DNA of 64,000 nucleotides, from assembly GCA_037693485.1 (NCBI GenBank), contig CM075346.1:108916501-108980500 (forward strand), written 5' to 3'. The position numbers and the translations under genes were made by a program. This stretch comes from Kitagawia praeruptora (Eukaryota > Streptophyta > Magnoliopsida > Apiales > Apiaceae). This document shows positions 24,526-35,562 of the stretch, in pieces (position 1 is the first letter of the stretch; every line of letters begins with the position of its first letter). The notes beneath the pieces were generated by a model that was not told the origin of the DNA, searched no databases, and saw only the letters and a list, made by a program, of their open reading frames with translations.

Positions 24526-25045
24526 TTATTACGGAACGAAGATGCCAAGGGAGGATGTTAGCAGGTGGCCTTCCTCCAGGGTTGATTATCAGGTGGGATC
24601 ATCCCTTCTACTAGTAGAAAACAGAGAGCAGGTACGGTCAGGCGACTGATCATCGTCCTACGTATCTGGCGCTAGCAGATATCCCCAAAGTATTTAAAGA
24701 AAGAATTGAAAATGGTTACAGTTTTATATACTGGAAAAGGAAAAAAAATGGTATGAAAAGTATGGAAATGTTTTATGGATTGAAGAGAAACTGATTTTAT
24801 ATTATTTTTATATAATTGTTGTATAAAAGGAAATGGAAGGATTATATTGAAAGTTTTTACTCAAATGTTATATTACCTTGAGATATTATACTGAGATGAT
24901 GTACTGATTATATTATATTAGAAGAGAAACTGATATTATATTGTTTTATATATTTTTTTCCTTATAAAGGAAAAATGGATGGTGTATTGAATAATTATTG
25001 ATTAATTATTTTCTTAATTCTTATAGTGGACTTTCCGTTTATAAA

Positions 25046-25047
<2 letters not shown>

Positions 25048-25116
<69 letters not shown>
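25048..25116. repeat. (AT)n microsatellite
   Basis: An uninterrupted AT run of about 69 bases near the right end of the long solo LTR. Confidence 0.93.
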
Positions 25117-25119
<3 letters not shown>

Positions 25120-25543
25120 TTAACTTTGATTTCTGGTTTACAAAATTTATCTTGCTGAGCTAGTATAGCTCACTCTTGCTATTTATTTATATAACAGCTA
25201 GATCAGGTGCCGAAACGTCGCAGTACAACCCGGAAGAGGGTAAAGGGGAAGTCTACCTTATGAGAAAGTATCGACATCTGTTCTCAAGGTAGTATATACT
25301 TATTTATGGGTATAATAGATGGTATTCTGGGATTGTAACAAAAGTTTATCTTTATCTGCTATCATTAATGGATGTTGTTCTCTGAGCCTATGACTGGTGT
25401 GTATATTAGTGTAGGGGTCACTTATGTGAGTTTTAAAATGATATTAAAATATTTAAAAGATCAAAAGTGATAAGGTTAATAAATGGAAATTGGAGCGTGA
25501 TGGCCTGAATTCCTGACCCCAGATTTGGGGCTGTCACATCAAC

Positions 25544-26496
25544 CATATCTAAGTAAAGACGGTGATTAACCTCGTTCACCTCCGGCTAATAGTTATCCCT
25601 TCTGAAAGATCCTGTTCCCAACTCAACCGGGACCATGGCCTCATAGCCATACGTCAAAGAAAAAGGGGTTTCCCCTGTAGTAGACCTAGGCGTTGTGTTA
25701 TAGCTCCATAAAACATTAGGCAACTCTTCCGGCCAGTTCCTTTTACTATCATCCAATTTCGCCTTAAGCGTATGCTTGATGATCTTATTCACTGCCTCAG
25801 TCTGGCCATTAGTCTGAGGATGACTAACAGCAGAAAAACTCTTTTTAATTCCCAAGTTATCACACAACTCCCTCATTTCCTTGCTATCGAATTGCTTCCC
25901 ATTATCTGATATGAGCTTGTACGGTATCCCAAAGCGACAAACGATAGATCGATACACAAAGTCCACCAACTTCTTTGCTGTAATTGAAGCCAAAGGCTCT
26001 ACTTCCGCCCACTTAGTAAAATAATCCACCGCCACAACTGTGTATTTCACTCCTCCCTTTCCTTTTGGAAGCTCCCCTATCAAATCAATTCCCCACATAG
26101 CAAATGGCCAAGGGCTAGTCATCGAAGTAAGGGGGCAGCAGGACTGTTCACATAATTGGCATACCTTTGACATTTATCACGAGATTTGACAAAACTTATC
26201 GAGTCCTCCCGAAGAGTAGGCCAGTAATACCCTTGACGTAGTATCTTTTGCGCAAGTGAACCACCCCCCGAGTGATTTCCACAGATTCCCTCATGAACCT
26301 CTCGTAAAACATAATTACATTCTACTCCGTCTATACACTTCAACAGTGGCTGATTAAAACCCCGCCTGTAAAGAGAGCCTCCAAAATCTACATAACGAGT
26401 TGCTTTATATCTGAGCTTTCTAGCCTGCACTCTGTCATCCGGTAGATTTCCTTCTTTCAAATACCTCCAAATTGGAGTCATCCAAGTATCTAGCAT
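25544..26496 (-). pseudogene. Tat integrase, zinc-binding and catalytic core
   Basis: The N-terminal part has HEGICGNHSGG and DKCQRYA; the HHCC motif lacks its first cysteine (SRDKC). A frameshift lies between 26119 and 26173. The core then has all three catalytic acidic residues in context: WGIDLIGELPKGKGG, ISDNGKQF and HPQTNGQTEAVNK. A TAG stop is at 25586 and the 3.7-kb LTR splits the gene after 25544. The C-terminal part is at 21553-21823. Inactive as it stands. Confidence 0.92.
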
Positions 26497-26508
26497 AGGA
26501 CCGTCAAC

Positions 26509-27150
26509 CTACATCAACCCCATCTCGGGAACACTAGGCTGCTTTTGAATTTCCAAGGGAATGACCCTTAATAGAGTAGCCTCCTTCTGAGATCCCAACT
26601 TAGCCAAAGCATCGGCTTCCTCATTACTGTCTCTAGGTAGTTGTTCCAACCTTGCCTCTCTGAACAAACCCATCAATCTCTGTGTGCACTTCATGTATAA
26701 CTCGGTTCGAGATCCGCGAGCTTGGAACCCCCCATTCACCTGATAAACCACCAGCATAGAATCACTCATGATGTTTATATTCTCCACCTTCATCTCGAGA
26801 GCGAGCTTCAAACCCGAAATCAAAGCCTCATACTCAGCATCGTTATTTGTAGCATGAAAAGCAAAGTGAATCGCGCTTCTCAGATGATGTCCCTCTGGGC
26901 TGATTAGCACAATCCCCGCACCGGCACCTTCATTATTTTATGCGCCATCCACATATAAAGTCCACCAAGGTGCCGGAGTAGATCGTTCCTGTACTAAATC
27001 CGGCAGAGGACTAGGTATGATAGCCAAGACGTCGCCCTCTTGCTCTAGAGGGAATTCTAGAATGAAATCCGCAAGAGACTGCCCCTTTAAAGCACTCCTC
27101 GGTTTATATTCCACATCAAATTGCCCCAATTCCACCGACCATTTCAACAT
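26509..27150 (-). pseudogene. Second RNase H domain (aRH) of the Tat element
   Basis: In the same frame as the RT. Motifs: LYVDGA followed by NNEGAGAGIVL (first Asp), AEYEALISGLKLA (Glu), MSDSMLVVYQV (Asp), and DALAKLGS. This is the additional RNase H found beside integrase in Tat elements, distinct from the RT-linked one. In-frame stops TAA at 26938 and TAG at 26509 break it. Confidence 0.88.
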
Positions 27151-27639
27151 TCATCCAGATGTCTCTGGCTTGTGCAATATCTGCCTTAAAGGATACGTTG
27201 TTCGAACCTCCACCCTATGCGCCTGAAAATAAGGTTGCAACTTCCTAGAAGCCAAGATCAGAGCATATACCAGTTTCTCCATGTTTGAATACCTCATTTC
27301 TGCATCCAACAATCTCTTGATGACATAATATATCGGATACTGGATATCGCCCTCTTCCCGTACAAGAACCCCACTAATAGAGTATTCTGAAATAGCAAGA
27401 TATAGAACAAGAATCTCACCCTCATGAGGCTTAGATAGAAGTGGGGGAGATCCCAAATGATTCTTCAACGCCTGAAAAGCGTTCTCGCACTCCGGTGTCC
27501 ACTCAAATTTCTTCCCAACTCCTTTGATAGCTTTGAAGAATTCCTTGCACTTATCAGAAGACTTAGATACAAAGCGGTTCAAGGCTGCAATCCTTCCAGT
27601 TAGGCCTTGCACCTTCTTCACGGTTCGGGGAGATTGCAA
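27151..27639 (-). pseudogene. RT-linked RNase H of the Tat element
   Basis: Starts in the RT connection (GRIAALNRFVSKSSDKC) and continues through FEWTPECENAFQALKNHLGS, SEYSISGVLVREEG and YYVIKRLLDAEMRYSNMEKL to HKPETSG, where a TGA at 27151 stops it. In frame with RT upstream and aRH downstream. Confidence 0.88.
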
Positions 27640-27672
27640 ATTAAGAAGGGTGTGTATCTTTGCGGGATTCGC

Positions 27673-28542
27673 CTATATTCCTCTATGATTTACCATGAAA
27701 CCTAAGAATTTCCCTGATTCCACCCCAAATACACACTTTTCAGGATTAAGCTTCATGCGGAATTTCCTGAGAATTTGGAACATCTCATCCAAGTGCTGAA
27801 TATGATCCCCTGCTTCCTTAGACTTTACCAGCATGTCATCCACGTAGACTTCTATGGTCTTCCCAATTTGATCCTTAAACATCATATTTACCAATCTCTG
27901 ATAAGTTGCCCCGGCATTGAGCAATCCGAAAGGCATTCCAATATAGCAATACAACCCCCGATCAGTGATGAAGGAGGTGTTTTCCTGATCAGGACCATAC
28001 ATGGGAATTTGATTATATCCCGAGTAGGCGTCCATGCAGCTAAGAAGAGCATGCCCAGCAGTAGCGTCCACCAATTGATCAATCCTGGGTAAAAGAAAGC
28101 TATCTTTCTTACAAGCCTTGTTTAAGTCGGTATAATCAACACAAATTCTCCATTTCCCATCAGACTTCTTCACTAAGACTGGATTCGCAAGCCAATCTAG
28201 ATAAAAGGACTCCCTAACCAACCCGACATTCAACAACCGATCAACCTCCTCTTTCAAGGCAATAGCTCGCTCACCACTAACCGCCCGTCTTTTTTGACGA
28301 ACCCCCTTCCTGGAAGGATCTATGTTGAGGCGATGACACATTACTTCGGGATCTATTCCTACCATGTCTGCATGACTCCAAGCAAATACATCCAGATTAT
28401 TCTTCAAGAAAGTAACCAGCCTGGCTCTCAAGCTTGGCTCCAACCTCGCCCCGATCTGTAATATCTTAGATGAATATGTTTTATCTACATGAATCGACAC
28501 AGTATCCTCTGCTGGTCCCATCTTCTTATTTGGCTCGGGCAA
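27673..28542 (-). pseudogene. Reverse transcriptase of the Tat element
   Basis: 289 codons with the full set of RT blocks: WLANPVLVKKSDGKWRICVD, DSFLLPRIDQLVDATAGHAL, SCMDAYSGYNQI, GLYCYIGMPFGLLNAGATYQ and the active-site IEVYVDDMLVKS. It ends at an in-frame TAG (27673) inside the RT/RNase H hinge. The sequence is clearly Ty3/Gypsy. A frameshift near 28485-28542 separates it from the protease frame. Confidence 0.93.
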
Positions 28543-29774
28543 TCGAAGTCAAACTCAACCTCCTTCGTTCCACTGGACTCGCCCACTTCCCGAATAGAAA
28601 CGTCTTCGCCCTTAGACTGCTGAGGTTCCTTCTTACCTGCTACTAAGCCATCTGGAAACTCCACCATGGGCACGTCTTCACAATCCATAACAAACTTTCC
28701 TTTCCCTGACCTAAGACCTCTCTCCTCTTCATCATCAGTGACATCCTCTACAATCCCTTCCTCGTATTGATTTTGATTGACCGGAGTAGGAGGGGCCCTA
28801 ATCATTAATACTTTATATTGCATATTATCAATCGTAATGCTTTCCTCAAGAGGAATCTCACCCTCAGAAGTATTTGCGATGGCTTCCACCATAACTTCTA
28901 CGGTGTCGCCCAGAGAAGGAGGTGCTTCCAGCAGAAAGAGCGGGGTACCTTGTTTAGCTAACGCCTCATAACTTGCCAAGGCATCCTCATCGGGGAATTC
29001 CACTGTGTATACCATATTGGTAACTCCCTCTGCTAATGACTTAGGTCCAAAATATCTCAAGGTTTCTTGAGTGTTCTCCTCTTTGAAGTCCAAAATCTCC
29101 TCTTCTTGCTTCCCTTTTGATGAAGACTTCATCATTTTGTTGTAACAATCTCTAGAATCATACTGACACCCCTTCACACATCCAATCCCCATAGGAGTAG
29201 GAAACTTCATGGCCAGATGGTAAATTGATGTTACCACCCTCATCTCCTTCAAGACCGGCCTCCCAAGCAAAGCGTTGTAACACGTAGGTTGATCCACCAC
29301 TAGAAACTCAAACACTTGAGTAGCAGAATAATGGTCCTCCCCTAAGGTAAGAGGCAACTTCACTGTGCCCTTGACCCGAACAGAATCTCCTGTGAAATCG
29401 TATATGTGAGTCGTTCCTTGAATCATTTATTTATCAAGAAGTCCCATCTTCTTATAAGTTCCATAGTAAAGAATGTTTACAGAACTCCCGTTATCGACGA
29501 ATACACGATGAATACTTCTAGACCCAATCCTGACATTGACAACCAAGGCATCGCTATGCGGATGATGAACCCATCTTGCGTCTTCTTCAGAAAAAATTAT
29601 CTGTATGTCCTCCCCTTTAAACATCTTAGGGGGCCTCTCCGATAAATGGTTAACATTAGTTAGCGGGGGACTCTTTGCTTCCCGAGCATATCTCTCCATT
29701 GCGTTCCTCCCATTCCCCCCAATATGAGGTCCACCAAAAATTGTATGGATGCTCGCCTCTTTCACGAACGTCAT
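28485..29774 (-). pseudogene. Retropepsin and linker region of the Tat element
   Basis: One frame with a single TAA at 29427. It has NVRIGSRSIHRVFVDNGSSV (the D-x-G-S active site of an aspartic protease), then FLVVDQPTCYNALLGRPVLK (flap-side strand of the family), then a long acidic linker to the RT. Joined to gag by a frameshift between 29774 and 29990. Confidence 0.88.
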
Positions 29775-29820
29775 TTTTCCCTGTTGTTCTGGCCCATCTT
29801 TATCTTGAGGATCTTCCTAA

Positions 29821-31979
29821 TTTTTATCTCCCTCTTTCTGGGGAGCAGTGCCTTGTATCTTCCTTACCTCCTTAACCACCCACTCAGTCAGCTTCCCATT
29901 CCTGATGAGCAGCTCAATCTCCTCTTTCAACTGTCGGCATTGATAGGTGTCATGTCCATTGGATTGATGATACGCACAATACCTTTTTTTTAATCTCTTG
30001 ATGCATTCTTTGTGAGCGGCACAGGTGTTCTGTATAGCCCTTCCCCTTTAGTAACCTCATAAATATGATCAATTGATGCCACCAGAGGCGTGAAAATACT
30101 TGTTTGATGATACCCCTGGTCTTTCTGGGTGTAAAGAGGGGGCGGTAGAAACTGACGCATCGGGCTGGGTGAACGTGGCCGGTCTGATCTCCAAGTATCA
30201 ACGACATTGACATCTCCCCTGCCAGTCTTTGTTCTGTCCCTCTTTGGGCTAGGTGACCTATCTTTGCGCTTGCCCCTACGACTGTTGTCTGTATAATCAC
30301 TTCTCTTCAAAGCTTCCTCCTCCCTCTTAAAGGGTTCGGCCTGTGCATAAAGATCGGCGAGAGTAGGAGGCTCTTTCCGTTGAAGCTCCTTCCAGAAGTC
30401 TGAATTCACTCTAACCCCAGCAATGAGGAAATTTTTGATGGTTTCGTCTGAAGCCCCTCTAACAGTAGGAACCTCCGCATTAAACCTTCTAAAATAGGAT
30501 TGAAGAGTCTCCCCCTCCCTTTACTTTATATTGGCTAAGGTCGTGACGGGAGGAGCGTAGACGATAGATGATTGGAACTGAATTAGAAACATCCTGCGCA
30601 TTTGGTCCCAAGAGGTAATAGAGGCTGACCCCAACTTCTGAAACCATTGATGAGCGTTCCCTCGCAGAGTCGAAGAAAGTAATCTGCACTTCGTCAAGTC
30701 TTCAACTTAGTAGAGTTCCATCTCGGTGTTGAATCTTGCGATATACTCTGCTGGGTCCGAACTTCCCGTAAACCTGAGATCTCCTACCCCACGGAAAGAC
30801 GGAGGAAGAGGCGCATCCCGTACTGCTGGTGAAAAGGGAGATGTAGCCGGTTCAAACATAGCACTTGCTTGACCTTGAGATTGTGCCAACAACCTCCTCA
30901 AGGCGTCCAGGTCTAAATCTTCGATTCCAAGAACCCTACGGGGCGCGTCTGGTAGTGCCAATTGCCGCTGCTGATTCATCACTTCCTCGAACCTATACCG
31001 ATCCCCCACAGTAGCATTCTCCAGGCGTGGCACACTATATCCGCTTTGTCCCCCCTCTGTGCGATTGAGGAGGTCTGCATGCGCTCTCCTTTCTCCATAC
31101 CCGAGACTGTAGTGATTCGGACTCCTCATCTGAGGAATTGGATCTCCTGCTCGGATCATCTGCAAGGGGATTGCATTAAGGACTTCATTCTCTCCATTTT
31201 CTCTCAACAGCCTAGAGCCAGGAAACTCTCCCTCCTGTGTGACACGATTCCTTCTGTCAATTCTCTCCCGATCTATCATCCCTTGGCTTCCAACCCAAAC
31301 TCTTTCCACTTGTGGGCCTCGCCCCTCATGCATCCTCCCAGTCAATGACAGTGTGCGATCCAAATTTCGGGGAACCTCCTTATCCGGAGGAAACTCGACA
31401 TCAGGCTCTCCATACGTCTAAGCTCTTGGAGTAACAACCTGGAACCTGGGATTCGGTCTGGACTCCCCCACGACTTGAATGTCCCTATCAAAAGGAATCT
31501 CCCTGCGAGAATCACCCCGATGGTTCAGAGTAGACTCTCTGTTGACACGCTGATCTCCACCGGGTGTTTCATAAATTCTCTCCTGGTCGTGACGAGTCAC
31601 CCTCATATTCTCCCTCTCTCTAGGTGGCGAACGACGTCCTCAGACGTGCTCCGGCAAGAAACTGTCTTTCTCTCTCCATAGCATCCATCCTAGCCCCCAT
31701 CCGTGTGATAGTATTACCCATGTAAGTAATTTGGTTCAGAAGCTCGGTGTTACTCATCAAAATAGGAGGATCCCCCCCGATCTGTAGGATTGACCATCCA
31801 TCAGGGACTCTAGGAGTAACAGATCTCCTATTGAAATCTCTCGGAAGTGAACGATCAGAGTTCCTTGAAGCAGAGTTCCTTGCGATGGAGTTTCTTGGCG
31901 GGGGTGGTGGGAGATTTCCCGTGGTCCTAATCTCCTCCACGCGATGATCATCAACATGCTCTCGATTAGACTGCGACAT
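29821..31979 (-). pseudogene. Gag of the Tat element, broken
   Basis: The start taken is the ATG at 31979 (MSQSNREHVD), 43 bases after the 5' LTR. It is an Arg-rich N-terminal region with frameshifts near 31620 and 31400. The capsid-like core has DPAEYIARFNTEMELY and, after a TAA at 30707, RGNAHQWFQKLG (the retrotransposon gag core); another in-frame TAA is near 30522. The basic C-terminal part runs KDRSPSPKRDRTKTGRG. A zinc-knuckle-like CAYHQSNGHDTYQC follows a frameshift in an A8 run near 29990. Confidence 0.88.
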
Positions 31980-32021
31980 CCTTCCTCCTGAGATGTAAAA
32001 GCCCCTCCTTCTAGCGTCACT

Positions 32022-32812
32022 TGTTAACGGAGGAATTTGGGAAAACAAATTCGGGGAGGGTAGCTGGAATTGTGATGGTGGTTAATGGCAGTGATCGGCG
32101 TAGGATGATTAGGGTTAGGATTTATGATTTTGGGGATGACTGAGATTGTATGATGTGATTATTGCAATTTAGATCGAATGTTGTATTTTTTCTTTTTCGC
32201 AAGGGTTTGCATCGTACCATACAATGTGCCTACGTATCCTATTTATAGGAATCAAGCCAAACGTAGTTCTTGGGGAACAAGTAATCGTAATGGGCTAGGT
32301 TTCCGTTTTTAAGAATCCCATTGGGTCGGAGCCACCGCCTTTGATATTATCATAATGGACCTTAAAGCCCAACTACTTTCTCGGATCGTAATGATTAAGC
32401 TATTGATCCGATATTTTCGGGGTCAACGTCTTTCCTGAGCCACGGAGATAAAATAATTATAAGATAAGCCTTAGATAAATCATAGGGCGACGCCCTTTTA
32501 CTTAGGACGAGATCCTTAACCTTAGACCAAGACACATCCATACTAATTGTCTTTAAGGACCCAAATCATAGTCCATAGCTCATAATAGTTTCCACTCAAA
32601 ATCATCTAGGAAAAATTTCCTTTAAACACCCATAAAGGCGAGATCTCCCCTTGCGGGTGATTCCCTTCAACTAGAATGCACCCCCTGAGAGGGCGAGATC
32701 TCCTCTCATGGACCAAGCCCAATGGGTGCGTCTTCCCTTTAGGCCCCTCATCTCTAATCCATTAAAGACCGAAGTTTCCATTTCGAGACGAGATTATTTT
32801 TTGGGTGTAACA
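32022..32812 (-). repeat. Right (5') LTR of the Tat element
   Basis: 791 bp, TGTTAAC...TAACA, uninterrupted, so it gives the empty sites for the Stowaway and Helitron insertions in the other LTR. On the - strand the bases after its end, AGTGACGCTAGAAGGAGG, are the likely primer-binding site; the tRNA was not identified. GTTAT follows at 32813-32817. Confidence 0.92.
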
Positions 32813-32817
32813 GTTAT

Positions 32818-33467
32818 AATATCAATTTTTCAAATATAATATGTATAATTTTATTATTTACGACTTATAAGATTTGACAAAACATGCACCATAATATGTA
32901 TAATTGTGAAAAACATGGTCTACGCCATTTGAAGTTGTCAGAAATTCACATCTAACAGCTATACTACTAATTATTCTTTTCTATTACGTGACAACGATAG
33001 ATGAGGCTTCTAGATATAAAGATTTATAAATCCTAATAAGCTTGAAAAAACATGTATATAAACATATTATAATAAAAATAAATAAATCTTATAAATAATG
33101 CTACATATCTCGAATTATATCGTAACAATCTAAGACCGATCTTTGTAGATATTGTGCACATAATAAAATTTGCGAGAAAGATTCAGAAAATCTAAAACTG
33201 TATTGTTAATTTGTTATTCTTACCTGGTCAACTATCTGTACTCTCAGAACGAAAGTCCACATTCCCCCTAATAATATCACCGTCTACAACACACACACCT
33301 ATACATACACATATACACACAGCACAAATATCTATTTTGAGAGTTTCTCCCCTGTTCATGACGCTGTAATCACAAAACCCTCGGGTTTTAATCCAACCTA
33401 TACATACATATATATCTATATATCTGAACTTCGATTTCGTACGGTCGATTTATACGATTGATCGGCG
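32818..33467 (+). promoter_or_regulatory. Upstream region of the small intronless gene
   Basis: About 650 bp between the Tat element and the ATG at 33468. AT-rich with CACA/TACA stretches at 33280-33320 and TATATATCTATATATC at 33409-33424, either of which could serve as a TATA region. No binding site can be assigned safely. If this is the promoter, the Tat insertion lies directly behind it. Confidence 0.4.
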
Positions 33468-33941
33468 ATGAACCAGAGGTTTGAGATCGACGGCGAGTCG
33501 CCATCGCCTCCGCCGAGGCGGAAACAACGGCTGTTAAACGGCGACGACGATCATCGCCGTCGGAGAATCGGAGAAGTTGCCGGCGGAGCGACGGCAGAGT
33601 GCGCAGTGATGTGCTGTTGTGTTCCGGTGGCGATCATCAATCTGTTGGTTCTCGCCGTGTATAAAGTTCCGGCGGGGTTGGGGAAGAAAGTGTGGCGGAG
33701 GAAGAACAGGAAGAAGAGGTTGCTGAAGATGAATACAAAACGGAGCGAGGATTTCGGCGATATTTTCGGAGCGGGTTGGGTCGGGAGTGGATTCGGGTCG
33801 GATGGGTTTGAGGATGTGTGTGGGTTTGATTTTGAGGATCAAGTGATGTGGGATGAGTTGCATGGGACAGGCTTCTGGAGAGTTCCATCAGTAAAAGATG
33901 ATGTCAAAGAAGAACAAGACATTGTTGTTGAATTGGATTGA
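33468..33941 (+). CDS. Small plant protein with Cys-rich hydrophobic segment, unknown function
   Basis: A complete 157-residue frame from ATG to TGA without introns. The N-terminus is Pro/Arg-rich (SPSPPPRRKQR). At residues about 42-70 is ECAVMCCCVPVAIINLLVLA followed by VYKVPAGLGKKVWRRKNRKK, a short hydrophobic stretch with a Cys triplet and then a strongly basic patch. The rest is Gly/Asp-rich and acidic at the end. A block of the kind AECxxxCCCxPxxxxNxLVLAVYKVPAGL is known from a family of uncharacterised single-exon proteins in many flowering plants, so the gene is very probably real. GC content is higher than in the flanks, as expected for coding DNA. A role at a membrane with cysteine lipidation is possible but only inferred. 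Confidence 0.85.
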   Translation: MNQRFEIDGESPSPPPRRKQRLLNGDDDHRRRRIGEVAGGATAECAVMCCCVPVAIINLLVLAVYKVPAGLGKKVWRRKNRKKRLLKMNTKRSEDFGDIFGAGWVGSGFGSDGFEDVCGFDFEDQVMWDELHGTGFWRVPSVKDDVKEEQDIVVELD

Positions 33942-35304
33942 AATTTTTAAGGTGTAAAATGTAAATATTTGAGTGAATAGTTCTTTTTTTAAAAAAAAAA
34001 AATTATTTTAAGGGATAAAATGATTGAAATGTTAGCTTTTGTTATGTGCGGATGATGATGGAATTTGGAAATACAAGTTATTAGATCAATTTTGAATGTT
34101 TGGAGTGTTTTTTTATGAGTAACGATGAAGCTCTCAAATTTGTTTGAAAAACGATTTTTGAATAGAGCAAGGTTATCCCGAAACGGATTTCGAATTTGTT
34201 TCTGAATGATAGTATATGATTTATTTTTATTTGTGGATTCATTTGTATACACGATGAGCACATGTTATTAATGTAAGAGTAATAACCAATGATATAGTAG
34301 CAATTCATAATTTGAGGATGGTTTTGGAGGGATTTTATCATTTTTCTTTTGAATAATACGATGTTAATTAAATATTGATCATTTATCATGGATTAAAATA
34401 TGTCGGGTACAATTTAAGAATAATTTCGAGATTTATTTCTGGGACTTCAATAACCACTTTAAAGTTGAGGATGTGTTTATGGAGATTAGTAGCAGATGCT
34501 CTTATTTATTGTCATAGATTTTGCGACATTGTAAGATGTTCATTTCCTTAATTTTTACTGTTATACTTTTCGCGCATAATAGACGTTCCTATGGCAAAAA
34601 CTCCGAACTTCGAATGCTATTGTTTGTTTTAATTTTTTGACAAGGCTATTGCTTGTTGTTAATGATGCCCGGATAACAGGTCGAAAATAGGTATTAAGGT
34701 GAAAATTGTAATATATTGTGATAGTATTTCGGAACAAAGTCCCATTAGAAGAAAAATATTCAAGCTCAATAAATAATTAGGTAAAACTCAATTTTATCTA
34801 CCTTCAGTAGATAAGATGAATCTGTCCCTCCATAAACTAAAGTATGAAAACCATCAAGAATTATAATTTGCAAAAATTATTGAATCTCAACTCAGATTCA
34901 ATAATTTTAACAAAGGGTCCCCAAATTTTAGGATTTTACTTTATAAACTTGCAGGCACTCTAAGCAATCACGCATGTCGATATCCGAAAATGACTGGATA
35001 TATAGCAATCCTTCATGAATAGTGACTACACCCGAAGCTGAAAATGAACTTACAGCAGATGACTCCATATCATTTAGCATAATGCATCCCTAACCAAACA
35101 AGCACAAATGGTATGTGATATTATTTTAAATTTTTAATTACTTTTCCCTGTAATACGTTGAGAAACACATGAATCCTAAGAGAAAAAAAACCAACTACAA
35201 ATTATAACCTAAATGGTTTAGGCCAGGATAATATATAATTTTGTAATGTTTCATGTAAACTGTAAACCCATGACAAATCTCAACCAAAAGAAGTATTGAC
35301 AATC
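33942..35304. other. Intergenic region
   Basis: Begins with the 3' UTR of the small gene; an A-run is at 33992-34001. AT-rich, with several 70-100-codon open frames lacking any family feature. No mobile-element ends with matching duplications were found. Confidence 0.5.
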
Positions 35305-35562
35305 TCAAGAGTAACGACCAAACATCTGCCTTGTCCAGTTAAAGAAAGCTAGAGAGAAGTATATTAGTGAAATATACTTCCAAAGCTCAAACACAGAAAA
35401 TTTACAGTAGTTGCAGTTGTATACTGGTTTTAAAGTCTCCGACTTTCTCAAGAGCCATTGCAACTCAAATTTCTCTATATTAGACATCAATCGCTGCTCT
35501 CGCTCAATTTGTAGATCATCACCGGCTTTGACTACAGGCAATAAGTCATACAGGCACAGCAT
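35305..35562 (-). other. Possible orphan exon or gene fragment
   Basis: An 85-codon frame. Its first part, KAGDDLQIEREQRLMSNIEK followed by FELQWLLRKSETLKPVY, looks like real protein (amphipathic, no low complexity) and is preceded on the - strand by acceptor-like sequences TTATTTCAG and TATTCCAG near 35568-35585. The last 30 residues look random. It could be a terminal exon of an unrecognised gene, part of a long RHF2A 3' transcript, or a pseudogene fragment. No family was recognised. Confidence 0.3.

Larger units (their letters stand above)
21829..25538. mobile_element. 3.7-kb solo LTR inserted in the Tat integrase
   Basis: Starts TGTAATAACCC, ends GGGGCTGTCACA, flanked by the perfect 5-bp duplication TCAAC (21824-21828 and 25539-25543). 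There is no internal pol and no second LTR. The length suits the very long LTRs of some Gypsy chromoviruses; the family is not certain. It contains a 45-bp and a 19-bp tandem repeat and a long AT run, listed separately. All open frames inside cross repeats and have no domain. Confidence 0.85.
10126..32812 (-). mobile_element. Tat-lineage Ty3/Gypsy retrotransposon with nested insertions
   Basis: The whole element lies between perfect GTTAT duplications (10121-10125 and 32813-32817). LTRs: right, 5' in element sense, 32022-32812 (791 bp); left, 3', 10126-16717, interrupted. Polarity is minus: gag, protease, RT, RNase H, a second RNase H and integrase read right to left. A G-rich polypurine tract abuts the left LTR (complement of 16718-16729). 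Two RNase H domains and an extra ORF on the opposite strand between pol and 3' LTR identify the Tat lineage of plant Gypsy elements. Coding parts are broken by stops and frameshifts. Nested inside are a Stowaway MITE, two Helitrons, a TRIM-like element and a 3.7-kb solo LTR. Confidence 0.93.

Noticed and set aside
24104..24649. 137-140-codon frames with repeated Cys motifs
   Set aside because: Product of the 45-bp tandem repeat in a solo LTR, open on both strands; no start context or domain.
29724..31421. Several + strand frames opposite Tat gag and protease
   Set aside because: They are shadows of the - strand gag-pol, which carries the recognised domains.
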